This document shows positions 1 to 11,569 of a stretch of DNA of 64,000 nucleotides, piece by piece. Under the pieces are notes generated by a model. That model saw nothing but the letters and a program-made list of their open reading frames with translations. It did not search any database and had not been told where the DNA came from. Within the stretch, counting starts at the first letter, position 1, and each line of letters begins with the position of its first letter. A program made the translations under genes and the position numbers. Source of the DNA: Adiantum capillus-veneris (taxonomy: Eukaryota; Streptophyta; Polypodiopsida; Polypodiales; Pteridaceae); the NCBI GenBank assembly GCA_014529385.2, contig CM043969.1, forward strand, positions 32,652,446 to 32,716,445, read 5' to 3'.

Positions 1-85
1 AGGACAAGCAAGGAAGTCCTAAGAGCGAGATCGACGACCTAGGAGAGTCTTACAATGTTGGAATTGCGGAGAGTTTGGACATGGG

Positions 86-2356
86 ATGTATAATTGTCCT
101 TGGCCCCGTGGGGAGCCAGGGAGACCTAACTTGAATTACCCAGTGATGAATGCAGGTGAAGGATCTAGTCAGCAACCACGGCTTCAACAAAGGCCAAATG
201 GAGCAAGACCACCTCCACAAGGAGTGGAAGGAGTTCCACCTTTGCCTGACCCAAATGTGCATGTGGTAGAGGTGACAAATTCAAAAGAGGTTGACATGGA
301 AGCAAATGGCATTAAGTGTGGCCATGGAAAAGGGAAGGAGAAAGAAGGTGTCACATCACAGAGTGACCATGGACGAGGTAAGAAGGGAAAGGAGACCAAG
401 GAAGCTAGGAGGACTCGACGTCGTATCAATATCCAAGACTTCCCTCTTGGACATGGTATGGCTCCATACAACTTGTTAGAAGACATGAGAGGTAAGGGTC
501 CTGATATCACATGGCCCCAGTTTCTTGCATTATGCCCACAAGTTAGGAGGGATTTAATAGTTAGCACTAGGAGAAAGGTAAAAGAGAGTGTGCCGTTTGT
601 AAAAATTGCACATGCTGAAATGAATGAGGATATTACACCTGTGCTAGATTGTTACATCAAAGGAAGATTGGTTAGGAAAGGTCTAGTGGATGGGGGTGCA
701 CAAATTTGCATCATGACAGAGGGACTCATGCAAAAACTAGGCATGCACATCCATGAGACACCTGAAATTAAAGTCAAGATGGCAAACAATATCAAAGCTA
801 TGTGTGAAGGCATTTGTAAAAATGTTTTTGTAGAGGCCTTTGGCATTAAGAAGGCGGTGGATTTTTATGTTATGTCTACCAAAGGAAATGGTTACCCATT
901 TATCCTAGGGAGACCATGGCTAATGAAAATGCGAGCTTTGCAGGATTGGGAGAGTGGAAAGATAATTTGCAGGAATGACAATCATAAGAAGTTTGTCTTT
1001 GACATGAAGGAGCAACGCCAAGAGGAGCTCCATGAAGAATCATCTCAAAGTGAGACGGAGGAAGGCTGGACCGATAGCACTTCAGAAGGAGAAAGTAGCG
1101 GCAGCATTACTGAAGAGGAGTCTTCCATCGAAGTCATGGAGGTAAGGTTTAATCCAAACAACCAAGAGACCTCTTGCCCAGGTTTGGAAGAGGTAGGTTC
1201 CCAAGAAAACCAAAAAGTGGAAGATGAAAGAATGCTACAAGGTATGTTATCTACAACACTTACAAAGGATGAAAGAGAGGAGCTCAAAGGTGTGTTAAGG
1301 AAATTTCCTAGGCTTTTTGCTAAAGACTACACCGATGTGCGTGGAGTAGATGCTGTTCAACACAAAATTGAGTTGAAGCCAGAGGCCACACCTAAGGCTC
1401 AAGAGCTACGAAGGCTAGGAGTCATCAAGGAGCAGGCTTTCCTCAAGGAGGTAAGAAAGCTTCTAGCAGCAGGTTTCATTTATCCAGTGGAGAATTCAGA
1501 GTGGGTCTCTCCCGTTGTTGTCACTCCTAAGAAAAATGACAAGTGGAGGGTGTGTGTGGATTACCGTCCACTCAATGAGGCAACAAAAAGAGATCACTTT
1601 CCCCTCCCATTTCAAGATGAGATACTAAATGAGGTAGCTGGTCATGAGAAGTACATTGTGTGTGATGGCTACTCGGGTTACTTTCAAATAGGTATCGCAT
1701 TGGAAGATCAGTTGAAAACAACCTTCATCACTCCTTGGGGTTGTTATGCTTTTAGAGTCATGCCATTTGGAGTGACAAACGCTCCTACAACTTTCCAACG
1801 CTTCATGAACATGGTGTTTCAAGAATTCTTTGGAAAGTCCATTAGGGTTTTTATTGATGATTTTTGCATTTATAGCTCAAAATCATTGCATCTACAAAGG
1901 GTAGAAGAAGGTTTAAAGAAGCTCTACGACATGGGAGGTCAACTCAACCCTGACAAGTGTCACATAGGTGAGGATGAAGTGATCTTGCTTGGTCACAAGG
2001 TTTCCTATAAAGGCATTGAGGTGGATCCTTCAAAGGCAAAGGCCCTTATTGAGATCCCATCACCCAAGAATCTCAAAGAGGCCATCTCATTCATTCAAAA
2101 GGTGAAGTATATGTCGTGCTTTATTCACTTAGCTTTGGAGTTGCTTCATCCTTTGCAAAATTTGACACAACAAGTAGAATTTGCATGGTCTTATGAGCTT
2201 GAAGAGTACTTTTGTAACATTAAAGCCATCCTGTTAGAGCTACCAACACTCATGCCTCCTTGTTGGGAGTACACATTCTTTGTTAGCTCTAGTGTTGGGA
2301 AAGAAAAAATTGGAGTGGTTTTGCTACAACAAGATCCTCATAGTACCCGGATGTGA
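86..2356 (+). pseudogene. Gag C-end, aspartic protease and reverse transcriptase part of Tat-like pol
   Basis: The frame is open for 756 codons; since pol is a polyprotein the first Met is probably not a true start. Residues 1-150 are a charged linker. The retropepsin lies at about 180-310, with its active-site motif reading DGGA (Asp at residue 202) where D-S/T-G-A is usual, followed by the typical ILGRPWL. An acidic Glu/Ser-rich linker covers about 310-370. RT covers about 430-680, with CVDYRPLNEAT, the first catalytic Asp in CDGYSGYFQI, MPFGVTNAPTTFQRFM and the metal-binding pair in VFIDDF. The ordinary RNase H starts at about 700 and is cut by TGA after HSTRM. Translation in the same frame resumes immediately afterwards. 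The Gly in the protease motif suggests the protease may be inactive. Confidence 0.85.
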
Positions 2357-4063
2357 CCCATCTACTTTGCTAGTAGGGTCATGAATGCTTTGGAGAGAGG
2401 CTACACGGAGGCAGAACTCATGATGCTTTCTCTCATGTTTGCGGTGAGAAAGTTTAGATCCTACTTGCTACCAAAACCTTTTGTAATTCTCACTGCAGAA
2501 AATTTGTTTCCTTGGGTGTCATCTCAAATGAATCTTAGCACTAGGATCTCAAAGTGGATTATGGAATTGCAAGAGTTCCAATACTCTTTCAAGGTAGAAG
2601 ATAGTGTGCGTGCACAATTGGCAGGGATCCTTACTTTTAGGGTACATGAGAAGGAAATTAAGGTGCCTGAAATAAAGACCCTACCATTGCCACCACCGAA
2701 AAATATTCCTAATGCTTTTACCTTGTTCTTTGATGGAGCTTTTCGACGAGTCACAGGAAAAGCAGGGGGAGGGCTATTGTTGCTCAACCCAAGTGGGGAG
2801 GTGGTCATGAAAGAGAAGGTCAATCTACCAGGTTCAACTAGCAACAATGAAGCAGAATACGACACACTACTTCATGGTTTGAAGATGTGCATTGGCCAAA
2901 GGATACAATGTCTCATGGTAAAGGGAGATTCACTTCTCATTGTTAAACAAATTTTAGGCATTTGGGCATGCAAGAATGAAAGCTTACGGACAAAAGTTCA
3001 TGCCATTCGTAGGATGTTTAATCACTTTGAAGAAGTGCAACTATATCATATTCCTAGGAAACAAAATGAAGATGCCGATTTACTTGCACAACAAGTAGTT
3101 ACATGTGTTGAGAAAGAAGTGCAGGTCATCATGGTGGTAGCAACTATCAAGCAACCGAGATACCAGGGATTGGAGTCATTGACTCCCATTATTAGCTACA
3201 TTTTGAAGGGTGAGTTTCCACAAGACTTCACGAAGGCTCAAAAGAGGAGACTCATGAAAAAGGCAAGCCCGTATCTCTTCCTAGAAGGATCCCTCTATCA
3301 AAGAGGGAAGGATCAAGTGTGCAGAAGAGTACCAACTATCAAGGAGATTCCAGCCATTCTAAAAGGTTTGCATGAAGAGGCATGTGGTGGTCATTTTGCC
3401 CAAGAATTAACTGTGAAGAAGATTTTTCTTGCGGGGTATGTTTGGCCAAGTCTGCATGTGGATGTCCAACATTGGTGTAAAAGTTGTCACAATTGTCAGG
3501 TAAATGGGAATAGAAGATTGGTGTATGGTCCAAGGCAAATCGTGATTGCAAATGGACCCTTTGAAAAGTGGGGCATTGATGCTATGGGTCCTCTCCCTAG
3601 GAAAAAAAATGGCAAACTCTACATTCTAGTGGCAGTAGACTATATGACTAGGTGGGTGGAAGCACAAAGTGTGGCAAAGGTAACTGAGAGGACAGTGAGA
3701 AAATTTGTCTACACTCACATTTGTTGTAGATTTGGCACACCTTTGGAGATTGTTTCTGATAATGGTCCAGGGTTTAGAAAGGGCTTGCTCACAAAGGTCT
3801 GTGAAGAACTTCACATTCTACATCGTCATAGTACACCCTACTATCCCCAATCCAATGGTCTGGTAGAAAAAGCTAATGGTGTCATTGCAGGCATCATCAG
3901 AAAGATGGTGAGAAACAAGACAAAGTTGTGGGATGACTTCTTGGATAGTGCCTTGTGGGCGTATCGAACCACATATAGGGAAGCCACGGAGTTTACACCA
4001 TTTCACTTGGTCTATGGTCAAGAGGCTTTACAACCAATTGAGCTCAACATCCCAACAAGATGA
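2357..4063 (+). pseudogene. RNase H, archaeal-type RNase H and integrase part of Tat-like pol
   Basis: This is in the same frame as the preceding ORF, separated from it by a single TGA. About 2357-2640 continues the retroviral-type RNase H (YTEAELMMLSLMFAVRKFRSYL). About 2710-3100 is a complete second RNase H: FFDGAF supplies the first Asp, SNNEAEY the Glu, VKGDSLL another Asp, and NEDADLLA the last. The integrase follows: an HH-CC zinc-binding N-terminus near 3370-3500 (GGHF, then CKSCHNC), and a catalytic core with Asp in GIDAMG, Asp in SDNGPGF and Glu in GLVEKAN. The frame ends at 4063 just after PIELNIPTR, where a frameshift moves the C-terminal part to another frame. No intact start codon is expected. 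Confidence 0.87.
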
Positions 4064-4568
4064 TCAAGAAGCATGGATGGATCGACTTCTTACCTTAGCT
4101 GAGCTTGAGTGGAAAAGACAAGCAGCATACGAGTGCTACAAGAGGAAAGCTACGCAGGCGAAGGAGAAGCTTGACAAGAAACTAAAGGACAAAGGCATCA
4201 ATGAAGGAGATCTTGTGCTAAGGTATGACAATCGACTCGACAATCGTTTTGATGCCAAATTTGAAACTAGATGGCAAGGGCCATACATAGTTAAGAAGTA
4301 TTTCAATTCAAGTTACTATCAAGTTATGGACTTGAATGGGAAAGAGCACTCCAGGAAGGTAAACGGGTATCGCTTCAAGCCTTATTTGAGTCGACTTCTA
4401 CCAAAGGATCTACCAAAGATCTGTCAAAAGGCAGCTATCTTATGTAGATATTGTTCCGTGAAGCATGAGTGTAACTCAAACCAAAACTCTGAGGGGCCAA
4501 ACAATGAAGACCTCGTCAAGGACTCTGAAGCACTCTCTTTGGAAACGATGCTCTATGATGGTACATGA
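4050..4568 (+). pseudogene. Integrase C-terminal tail, frameshifted
   Basis: Sense in this frame begins near QQDDQEAWMDRLLTLAEL, directly after the preceding frame loses it, so a small indel near 4050-4063 separates the two. The segment is rich in Lys/Glu and includes a GDLVLRYDN stretch and WQGPYIVKKYF, the usual SH3-like C-terminal module of Ty3/gypsy integrases. The frame is open to TGA at 4566-4568, 13 bases before the polypurine tract, so this is the natural end of pol. Confidence 0.75.
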
Positions 4569-4581
4569 ATATACCATCATC

Positions 4582-4596
4582 CTGGGGGAGGGCTAA
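4582..4596 (+). promoter_or_regulatory. Polypurine tract of the Tat-like element
   Basis: The run CTGGGGGAGGGCTAA lies between the pol stop codon and a TGATATCC sequence suited to an LTR start. Its position and composition match the plus-strand priming site of LTR retrotransposons. Confidence 0.7.
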
Positions 4597-6850
4597 TGAT
4601 ATCCGTTTTTCGGCTCTCCGTAATTGCCATAGTGAGTTAACCCACCCTACCAAAATCATCCAAACACTGTGGCTATCTCTACCATTTCACTCTATATAGG
4701 TGTGTGTGAGTTAGGGGACTTTTCCCATATCTTCTTAAAAACCCTCAGCTAGCTAGTCACTGGGCTAGTTGAGCCAAAAAAATAAAAAAATATAAGTATA
4801 TTATGGCCCATTTGTGTGTAAATATTTCATTGTATATAGGGCCTAAATAAAAGGATTTTTCATAATTATTTTGGTATTTATTTAAATATTTCTACCTATG
4901 GTGTGTTATTTATGCTATGTACATTCACTCACCATTACCATATTTTTTCTTACCATTTTTCATACTCTTTATTCCATATAAAAAATAATTTCATGAAAGC
5001 TTCTCTTATTTTTGGTTTAACTCCATCCCAACAAAAATCCAAAAAAACTAGTTTATTTATGTGTATATTTTTTCACTATTGTGATTTTTCCTTCCTACAT
5101 CTATTCTCTTTTACTCTCATAAATTAGAACACCAAAAATATTCATCTTTTTATGGTAGATTTATAATAAGAGAGATTTATTTTGACCCCTTTATATTTTT
5201 TCCACCTATATTATTTATATTTGACATGTACATATTTTTTTAGACCCCTCAATATTTGATTTTCTTAGTTGTACTATTCACTTATATCATGATCTCAACA
5301 ATATCTTCAATTATAGACCTACCAAATAAGGTCAAGGGTATGTGGAATGCATGCATGCACCATGGGCGGCTCACTCTTGGAGGTATTCAAAAGAATCATC
5401 CAAAGAAGGACCTCACAAGGACTTTGTGCAGTGGAAAAAAAAGTCGGTTTTTCTGAATTTTTAAAGATCACATGCTCTCCAAATTTGAAAAGGTGATACA
5501 AACAAAAGTTGTAGCTCCTGGGTTGAACTTTTACCTCAAAATTTTTCATAGTTTTCTGAGCTACGAGCTGTGAGCTAGGATTTTATTTGTGGACCCGAGT
5601 TTGCCCATGCTATGCAACCACACTCCCTCTTCCGCTTTATCATTTTCCTCTTTCACACACACCTCTCCCCTCATCATCCCCACCTCTCTCACCACTCCTC
5701 TTTGCACCCTACTCACCTTCTTCTAAACCTTCAAGAATAAGAGAAACCATGGTGAACTCATGTTTCCTACACACACTTCCATTCCAAAATTGACCACCTA
5801 GTCTCATTTTTCCTCATCCATATTACCCATATCTATCAAAAAACCATAAAATCCAGCCTCTTCTCTTGAAAGACAGCATCATGGTGATTGATTACTCATA
5901 TTCAATTACCTTGGCTCCCAAAGGAAGGTGAAGAGTGAAAAAAACGTACCGTCAAAGCTAGTGGACCGTAAAGAAGCGTCAAAATTGACCCTACTCAAGA
6001 CACTTGGAGCATCAACATTGTAAGAAATCCATGTTTTCTTACCTATTAAGAGTTTTTTCTTCCTTATTTGTATCCTACTTGGATACTCCCATTGTAAATA
6101 TCCAATTCCATTTGTAAATCAATAAAAATACTAACCCTACTAATTTACTAACACTAACCTACTATGAAAAGTCCTATCACCTCCACTTCTCTCCTCTCTC
6201 TCTTCTTCATCTATCCACACCAACTTCTTGATAATTCCAAGCAAAAGAAATTAGATAAGTGCTGAAAATCTAACCCAACCATCGTTAGAGGAGTAACCCT
6301 AGACTTCAAAATTGCTATAAAAGGAGGGTATACCTAGCACAAAGGGAGAGCCATAAGCAAGAGCACTATGCTATAGCTTGAGAAGCCAAGCTCAACCTCT
6401 CTAGAGTGATCTCTTCAGTGGAAGCTCATTGTCGTATGCTTGTGCATGTGTTGTAATAGGGGTGATTAGCACGGGAACTCTATTCCATTGTAAGAGAGAG
6501 AGCGAGAGTGGAAAATCTATCATTCCTCCTACTAGTGTAAGCCCAGCATTTGCTGAATCAGGGAGGGTGGATTTGGACTAAGCTTAAATACTATGTCTCT
6601 CTTCCAACGTGAAGTAATGGACAACAATGATGTGTAAGTGTCTTGGTGATATTTTTAGTTCTTGATATCTTGTGTCTGTGTGTTGTCATCAATTTATCCA
6701 TAAATCCTATATATTGTAAGAGGGCGACAGGGTGGAGAGGACTCCCCTGGCCTTAAGACAGTAATTGGGGTGGCATTTCTTGTGATGTGTTGTGGTGAAA
6801 TTTACTCAAGCTATGTTGAACAAATACTAATCTCACTTTGATCGGTCATG
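4597..6850 (+). repeat. Probable 3' LTR of the Tat-like element
   Basis: It starts with TG directly after the polypurine tract and has no sustained ORF. It contains a TATA box at 6315-6324, as an LTR promoter should. The composition is AT-rich in the first half, with a pyrimidine-rich stretch near 5600-5760. There is no second LTR in the window to align with, so the 3' edge (somewhere between about 6650 and 6900) is a guess. Confidence 0.55.
6315..6324 (+). promoter_or_regulatory. TATA box in LTR
   Basis: CTATAAAAGG about 1.7 kb into the presumed LTR is a near-consensus plant TATA element on the sense strand of the retrotransposon. It would mark the U3/R boundary. Confidence 0.5.
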
Positions 6851-6967
6851 ACAGATTTGTAAGAAGGTATTAATGCAACAAGCACCCCCTCCCTCTTCTC
6901 TCTCTTTCTTACATATATAATTGTGTTTGCTTGATCATTGCCGATACATTTCAAAGCAGCCTGAGCA

Positions 6968-6970
<3 letters not shown>

Positions 6971-7059
<89 letters not shown>
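6971..7059. repeat. (TC)n microsatellite
   Basis: An uninterrupted TC dinucleotide run of about 88 bases. The Leu-Ser and Arg-Glu ORFs that read through it on the two strands are artefacts of the repeat. Confidence 0.98.
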
Positions 7060-7061
<2 letters not shown>

Positions 7062-7239
7062 ACGCGTTGTAGTTCGCATCCAAAACTAGGTGGTGCCCCA
7101 AATTTGTGTAGGGTTAGGTTGCGGGTTTGTGTGTGTGTTTGTTGTTTTTTCCAACCCCAACCCAATTGAGCAGCACGGGAGCCTACAAGGGTGCTTAGAG
7201 GCCACTCTTCTTGTTGCCCGCCCCGGACATCCTCACCAC
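7060..7239. other. Unassigned spacer
   Basis: About 180 bases between the microsatellite and the truncated tail of Element X copy A. It contains a GT-rich stretch (7120-7145). I see no gene or recognisable repeat. Confidence 0.4.
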
Positions 7240-7449
7240 CATGAGCAACTCCATTTTACAATATGCTCAACTCTTCTAGCTTCAGCTATAATCTAAATAT
7301 CTAGACTCATAGACCACAAAAGATATTAAGACATGAAGCTTGGGTCTGACGCTTTCTCATTTAGTGGCTCAGCTGCCCGACTCTTGACTCTTATGCCATT
7401 ATTTTTATGGCGACTTGACTTACTCTCGGGAGCTTTCGACGAAGAATAG

Positions 7450-8541
7450 GTTTTGAAATTCAAAACTCCCATCCTCGAAGAGAGTATTTGTAAAGAACCA
7501 TACTCGCAATATTGGTTTCTTTTGCCATACCTGTGTGACCTTGGTTGTCAAAATTTCTTTTTGTTGTTGTTGGTCCCTTGGTTGAGAAGATTGGCTCACT
7601 CCATTCTACGTAACACTTTGTCTATCATGTCTTGACATTTCTTGAGAGCTAGAGATGACTTCAATCTTCTTCGATATGTGTGGTTCTTTTGGCGCCCATT
7701 TGTATCTGCATCGTGTGATTAGCGTGTCTTTGCAGATATCCTTTGCCGGGACTGTGACATTGCCCTTGATTTTGCCTTCCGTGAAATTGCGATTATTTTC
7801 ATGCTGAAGTCGTCGAATTGAAGAATGTTTACCTGGCATCTTTGGTAGCCAGATTCTCCGATTTCCTTGATAGTAACCTTGTGCTTGAAGAATTGTAGAT
7901 GACACTTCCCAAGATGTTTTTGATATGGTATTGAGATGTACAAGAGTGTCATTTTTGAGATTATTTATCGATGAAGTCCTATGTTGGTATGAAGGCCAGT
8001 TGGATTTGAAATTTCCTGCATCCCTTTGGCGAGCCTTGTTGGTTGGTCTCCTTTGGCGATATAAATATGAGCTTTGTTGCTTTTGGGGATGCTTTTTGAA
8101 ACCTTTATCCACCCCATAAGCCGAGGTCTGTGGTTCTGGTAACCAAAGTTTCTTTTGACCCTCATAATAGCCTTGGACTGCTAAACTGTAGTGGGAGGCT
8201 ATCCATCCCATGTGTTTACCTTTCGTCAATTGGCTAGGCTCATTTACCCATATTGGGTCCTTGACCTTGATTTCTTCAGTTTTAATGTAGACCGTTGAAA
8301 ACCTTTGGCGGCGGTGATCTCGCAGTGTAGGGTATTTTGGTTGAAAGGTTTTCTTTGGAGTCTGCCTTTCATGTGGAAGCATGTGTTCAGTTGATGTCAA
8401 AGCTCTGTCTTTAACTTTTTGGGGCTGGATTGAAGACTCTGATTTAAGGGGCTGCTTCTATTGGTAGGACATTTGTGGGCTCTGTTTGGATTTGCTTTTG
8501 TCGGAAGCCGATAATCTTGGAGCAGTAGTAGGCTGGATTTC
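7450..8541 (-). pseudogene. Element X polyprotein C-terminal part, copy A
   Basis: The longest open stretch (8400 down to 7606) encodes a basic, Gln/Tyr/Trp-rich protein. It holds the repeated phrases QGYYEGQKKLWLP and QGYYQGNRRIWLP about 85 residues apart. The same phrases occur at equivalent places in copies B and C. I recognise no domain. The end corresponding to FEDRSFEFQN in copies B and C is near 7450. Frameshifts and stops relative to the other copies show that it is dead. Confidence 0.6.
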
Positions 8542-8545
8542 TTAA

Positions 8546-9884
8546 CACTAGGTTGGTAATGGGACACTTTTATGTCCTGGGACACTTTTATGTCCTGTGA
8601 AGTGACCATTTTCCTTGAATTATGTCAAGAGTTTCAAAATGGATTTTGAAGTGCTATCGGTCTAGAAATTTGTCTCATGAGCTGAAAAAAACTCGACATT
8701 TTTTTGGAATATCAATTCCATCTTTAACCTTGTCCTTGCACAACATTTCACAACCTAAACTGTGTGAAAAAACGGGTCCTGTTTTTGGCTTTTTTCAACT
8801 TTTTGCAACTATACCACTCTAGAACTCATGTTTGTGAGGTCTATAATGCTAGAGAACTATCTTTAGTAGTCCTCAACATGTCGTGATGCTTCTAGGGAGA
8901 AATAAATGTTAAAGTTGTAAGTTATGACCAAATTACAAAAATTGTCAAATCCTGTTTTTTAGCCAATTTTAGCTCTTCTATGATTTTTTTGGTGACTTTC
9001 ATGATATCCAAATGCAGTTTTGATTTTCTATGTCGCATATTGTAACATAAAGCTAATATTCCTTGAGTTTTGGGGCACCTAATACCCTATTTTGCATAGT
9101 AGACAACGATGGTTGATTTTTTCAATTATAGAAGAAAACGAAACATTCTAGTATATCAAGTATAGCTTTTTCAATATTGTTAGTTTCTTGTGACAACTAC
9201 ATGCATTTTGTAGGTAGTAACCATATCTAGTCATAAGGATCAAATTTGGATAGATATTGAATAGTTTCTATGGGATTCTACAACTCATAATGTTGAACCC
9301 AGTTTTTTCATGTTTGCTGTATTTAGCACTTCACCTTTGTCCCCAAGATTCCCCTTGGTAAGAGATGTATTATTCTTTTGACATGCTCCATGGCTCCTTA
9401 TGAACCTAAAGGACAATAGGGAACTAAGAAAACATGCATATATTATTTGTATTGAGTGTGGCTATAGAAACTTTGATGATAGGTTTGCAGAATGGTAAAA
9501 ATTCAACTTTTTTGTACCTATTTCTTTTGCCAAAACAAAAAATAGTGAGTGAGAAGCAATCATATGTTCTAATCACCAATCCATTGAAGTTAACTAGGGA
9601 ATTTATCTCAAGTCCTACAAAAATCCCTAATCTTATTTTTATGCAACAAAACATAAGAAATGACTGTTTTGATGAAAATGTACTGGTCCATCAAATTTAG
9701 AGGCTTGGTGTGACCAAAAGATGAGAAATTTTACAAGTTTCTTATTTTTTACATGTGTAGTAGGCCTTGAACTATAACCTCATGAAAGGATTTTACAAAA
9801 TGAGAGGATCTACTATGGTTTTGGAGGTTTTTTTCAAAACCCTGAAAGGACACTTTTATGTCCTATTAGGTTACCAACCTAGTG
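8546..9884. mobile_element. Non-autonomous TIR DNA transposon with TTAA flanks
   Basis: The ends are a perfect 14-bp inverted repeat: CACTAGGTTGGTAA at 8546-8559 and its complement at 9871-9884. TTAA flanks both sides (8542-8545 and 9885-9888). Copies B and C lack the insertion and read through this site with the variant TTGA, which gives a clean empty-site comparison. A subterminal motif GGACACTTTTATGTCC occurs twice at the left and once at the right. No transposase is visible in about 1.3 kb of AT-rich DNA. TTAA duplication fits piggyBac-like elements; because TTAA is symmetric, a TA duplication with a TIR starting ACACTAGG (Tc1/mariner type) is equally possible. The CACTA-like first five bases are probably coincidental, since a 3-bp duplication does not fit. 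Confidence 0.88.
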
Positions 9885-9888
9885 TTAA

Positions 9889-11569
9889 GAGCTAGTCGTG
9901 ATGACCATTGTTGAAAATTCAGGTTCTTCTGCCAATGTTTTTGCCCATATCTTGGACAAAATCAAATGTGTGCTCATTTTGGAGGAATCCACCACTAGGA
10001 ACCTGTACCTGAATTTCATACAGTTCTGGCTTACCTAGAAGTAGCCACAGCCCATAAGACATGACATTAGTCGTGGCAGTGCAATCTATCTCTGCTCTAA
10101 AATTGAATTCAGTTTCTCATCCACATCCAATGATAATTTAATCTTCGTGTTGGTTGCCGAGTAGCTAATGTCCTCTTTGCTTTTGGTACTTGTCTTGGAC
10201 TTTTGTGCCTTGGAAGCTTTGTCATCCTCTTGTATGTTGGACTTCTTTGTCATTTGACTGGTTGTAGCATGTTCCAAGTGCTTACTATCTTCTGTTGTAG
10301 CTTCTTGTTGGTGTTCATTGCTAGTTTCTGACTGTGACGCCTTGATTCTTGATTTCAAAATCTCTCTGTCACTATTTACTTCTTCTAGCACTTATAGGTC
10401 ATTGAATGGTGACTTTTCTTCTTGGAATATTGTGTAGCAGGATGTTGAGGTTGACTCTCTTCTTTTGATGCAATGGTCGCCGTGGCCTTTGGTTTCCATT
10501 GTTCCATGGGTTTTTGTAGAGTCTCTTCTCAAAAATATTCATTCATATTCTGTATTGCTTGTCCTTGGTAGTCAATCCTGGACTCAGTCATTTCTTGTTC
10601 TTCTGTGCATTCGATGTTTTCAGTTACATATTCTTTTAGCTTCTCATACTCTTTGATTTGTTCAATCACCAATGAAGAGTCCACAGTAGAGAATTTATTT
10701 GGTAGACTTTCAGCTTCATCCATTGATTCTATTTGCATGTCTTCCACTTCTGACGTGGCACTACGATTTTTTTTTTCTCTGCCACCTCTTCTTGTGTTGG
10801 CTCACTATGGTCATAATCTTGGCTTCTTTTGCTCTCGAACCTTGAACTACGAGCTTCATTTTCATGACCTTGTGGATGCTTTGACTTGTCCTCACTGAGG
10901 TTCTTTAAGCGATCTTGAATCAGCTAATTCAATTGATATTTTTTGACAGCCTGATTCTCTATGATAATGTCGTTGACACCCTAGACATCAAGCAACTGTA
11001 TCTTGAGTCTATCTTTTGTGCTCTGCGATTAGATTTGCTTCTTTTCTGGAGATCTTGTTGTTGGGGATTCTTTCTTTCGTTCCCTTGTTTTCATTGTCTG
11101 AACTTTGCTTTTGGCTTGTTGCTTCTTCTTTTCCATGTAGAGCTTTGCTGGGCAGTCCTTCACTAAATGACCAATGGCACATTGGTCGCAATATGTTGTT
11201 ATCTCAACATGTGCACCCTTTCGACGAGACAACTCTCCATAATACTGTTAATCATGGTTTCATGTGGTATTTAGATACAGATATGACCTCTTTGCATGCA
11301 TGAAACTATAGATTACGACTGACTTAGGTGTATCCACTGTCTTTGTCTCTTTATCCTTCATCGTCTTGTCCTTGAGAGGCTGAAAATAGCTTCCATTATT
11401 GCTTGCATACAAAATCAAATCACGATCCATGCCTTCTAGCAGTTGCAATGCTAATTCTTCCATTAGTATATGGTCTTTGACGTGAGGCTTCTGCATAGCC
11501 TTAGGGCTATGTTTCCGAGTTGATTTTGGCGAGTTCTGCACCGAGGGTGAAGATTGAACTGAATCTTTG
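9889..11569 (-). pseudogene. Element X gag/protease-like region, copy A
   Basis: On the minus strand this matches copies B and C. It includes a variant zinc knuckle (CDQC then GH then C) near 11150-11200, Lys/Glu-rich low-complexity segments, and the start of the protease-like domain near 10086-10120. Several short ORFs in shifting frames show decay. The 5' part was separated from the rest by the chromovirus insertion at 11569. Confidence 0.65.

Larger units (their letters stand above)
1..6850 (+). mobile_element. Ty3/gypsy Tat-like LTR retrotransposon, 5' truncated by window edge
   Basis: The domains run PR, RT, RNase H, a second RNase H, integrase, then a polypurine tract and a 3' LTR. A second RNase H of archaeal type between the ordinary RNase H and the integrase is the known hallmark of the Tat/Ogre group. 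The 5' LTR, PBS and most of gag lie before the window. An in-frame TGA at 2354-2356 and a frameshift near 4050 mean this copy cannot encode a full polyprotein. The right boundary is approximate because I found no matching LTR or target-site duplication. Confidence 0.85.
7240..11569 (-). mobile_element. Element X copy A (inverted, truncated, interrupted)
   Basis: The minus strand of this interval matches the gene and downstream tail of copies B (24900-28690) and C (34920-38030), in the same order. The tail stops at about 7240, inside the region equivalent to 28690 in copy B, so the 3' LTR is missing. At the other end the match breaks at 11569, where the chromovirus is inserted; 16 more matching bases survive at 22765-22780. 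A 1.34 kb transposon at 8546-9884 splits the gene. Confidence 0.85.

Noticed and set aside
4597-6850. Exact 3' end of the first LTR at 6678 (GTCATCA) or 6865
   Set aside because: Without a partner LTR or target duplication no choice can be justified, so only an approximate end is given.
6921-7169. ORFs of Leu-Ser (+) and Arg-Glu (-) repeats
   Set aside because: They are translations of a pure TC dinucleotide run.
7453-7635. Short plus-strand ORFs opposite Element X copy A (also at 7925, 10605, 10915, 11016)
   Set aside because: Antisense shadows of the decayed Element X gene; the same shadows appear opposite copies B and C.
8546-9884. Assignment of the TTAA-flanked element to the CACTA superfamily
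   Set aside because: Although the TIR starts CACTA, CACTA elements make 3-bp duplications and the empty-site comparison shows TTAA (or TA).
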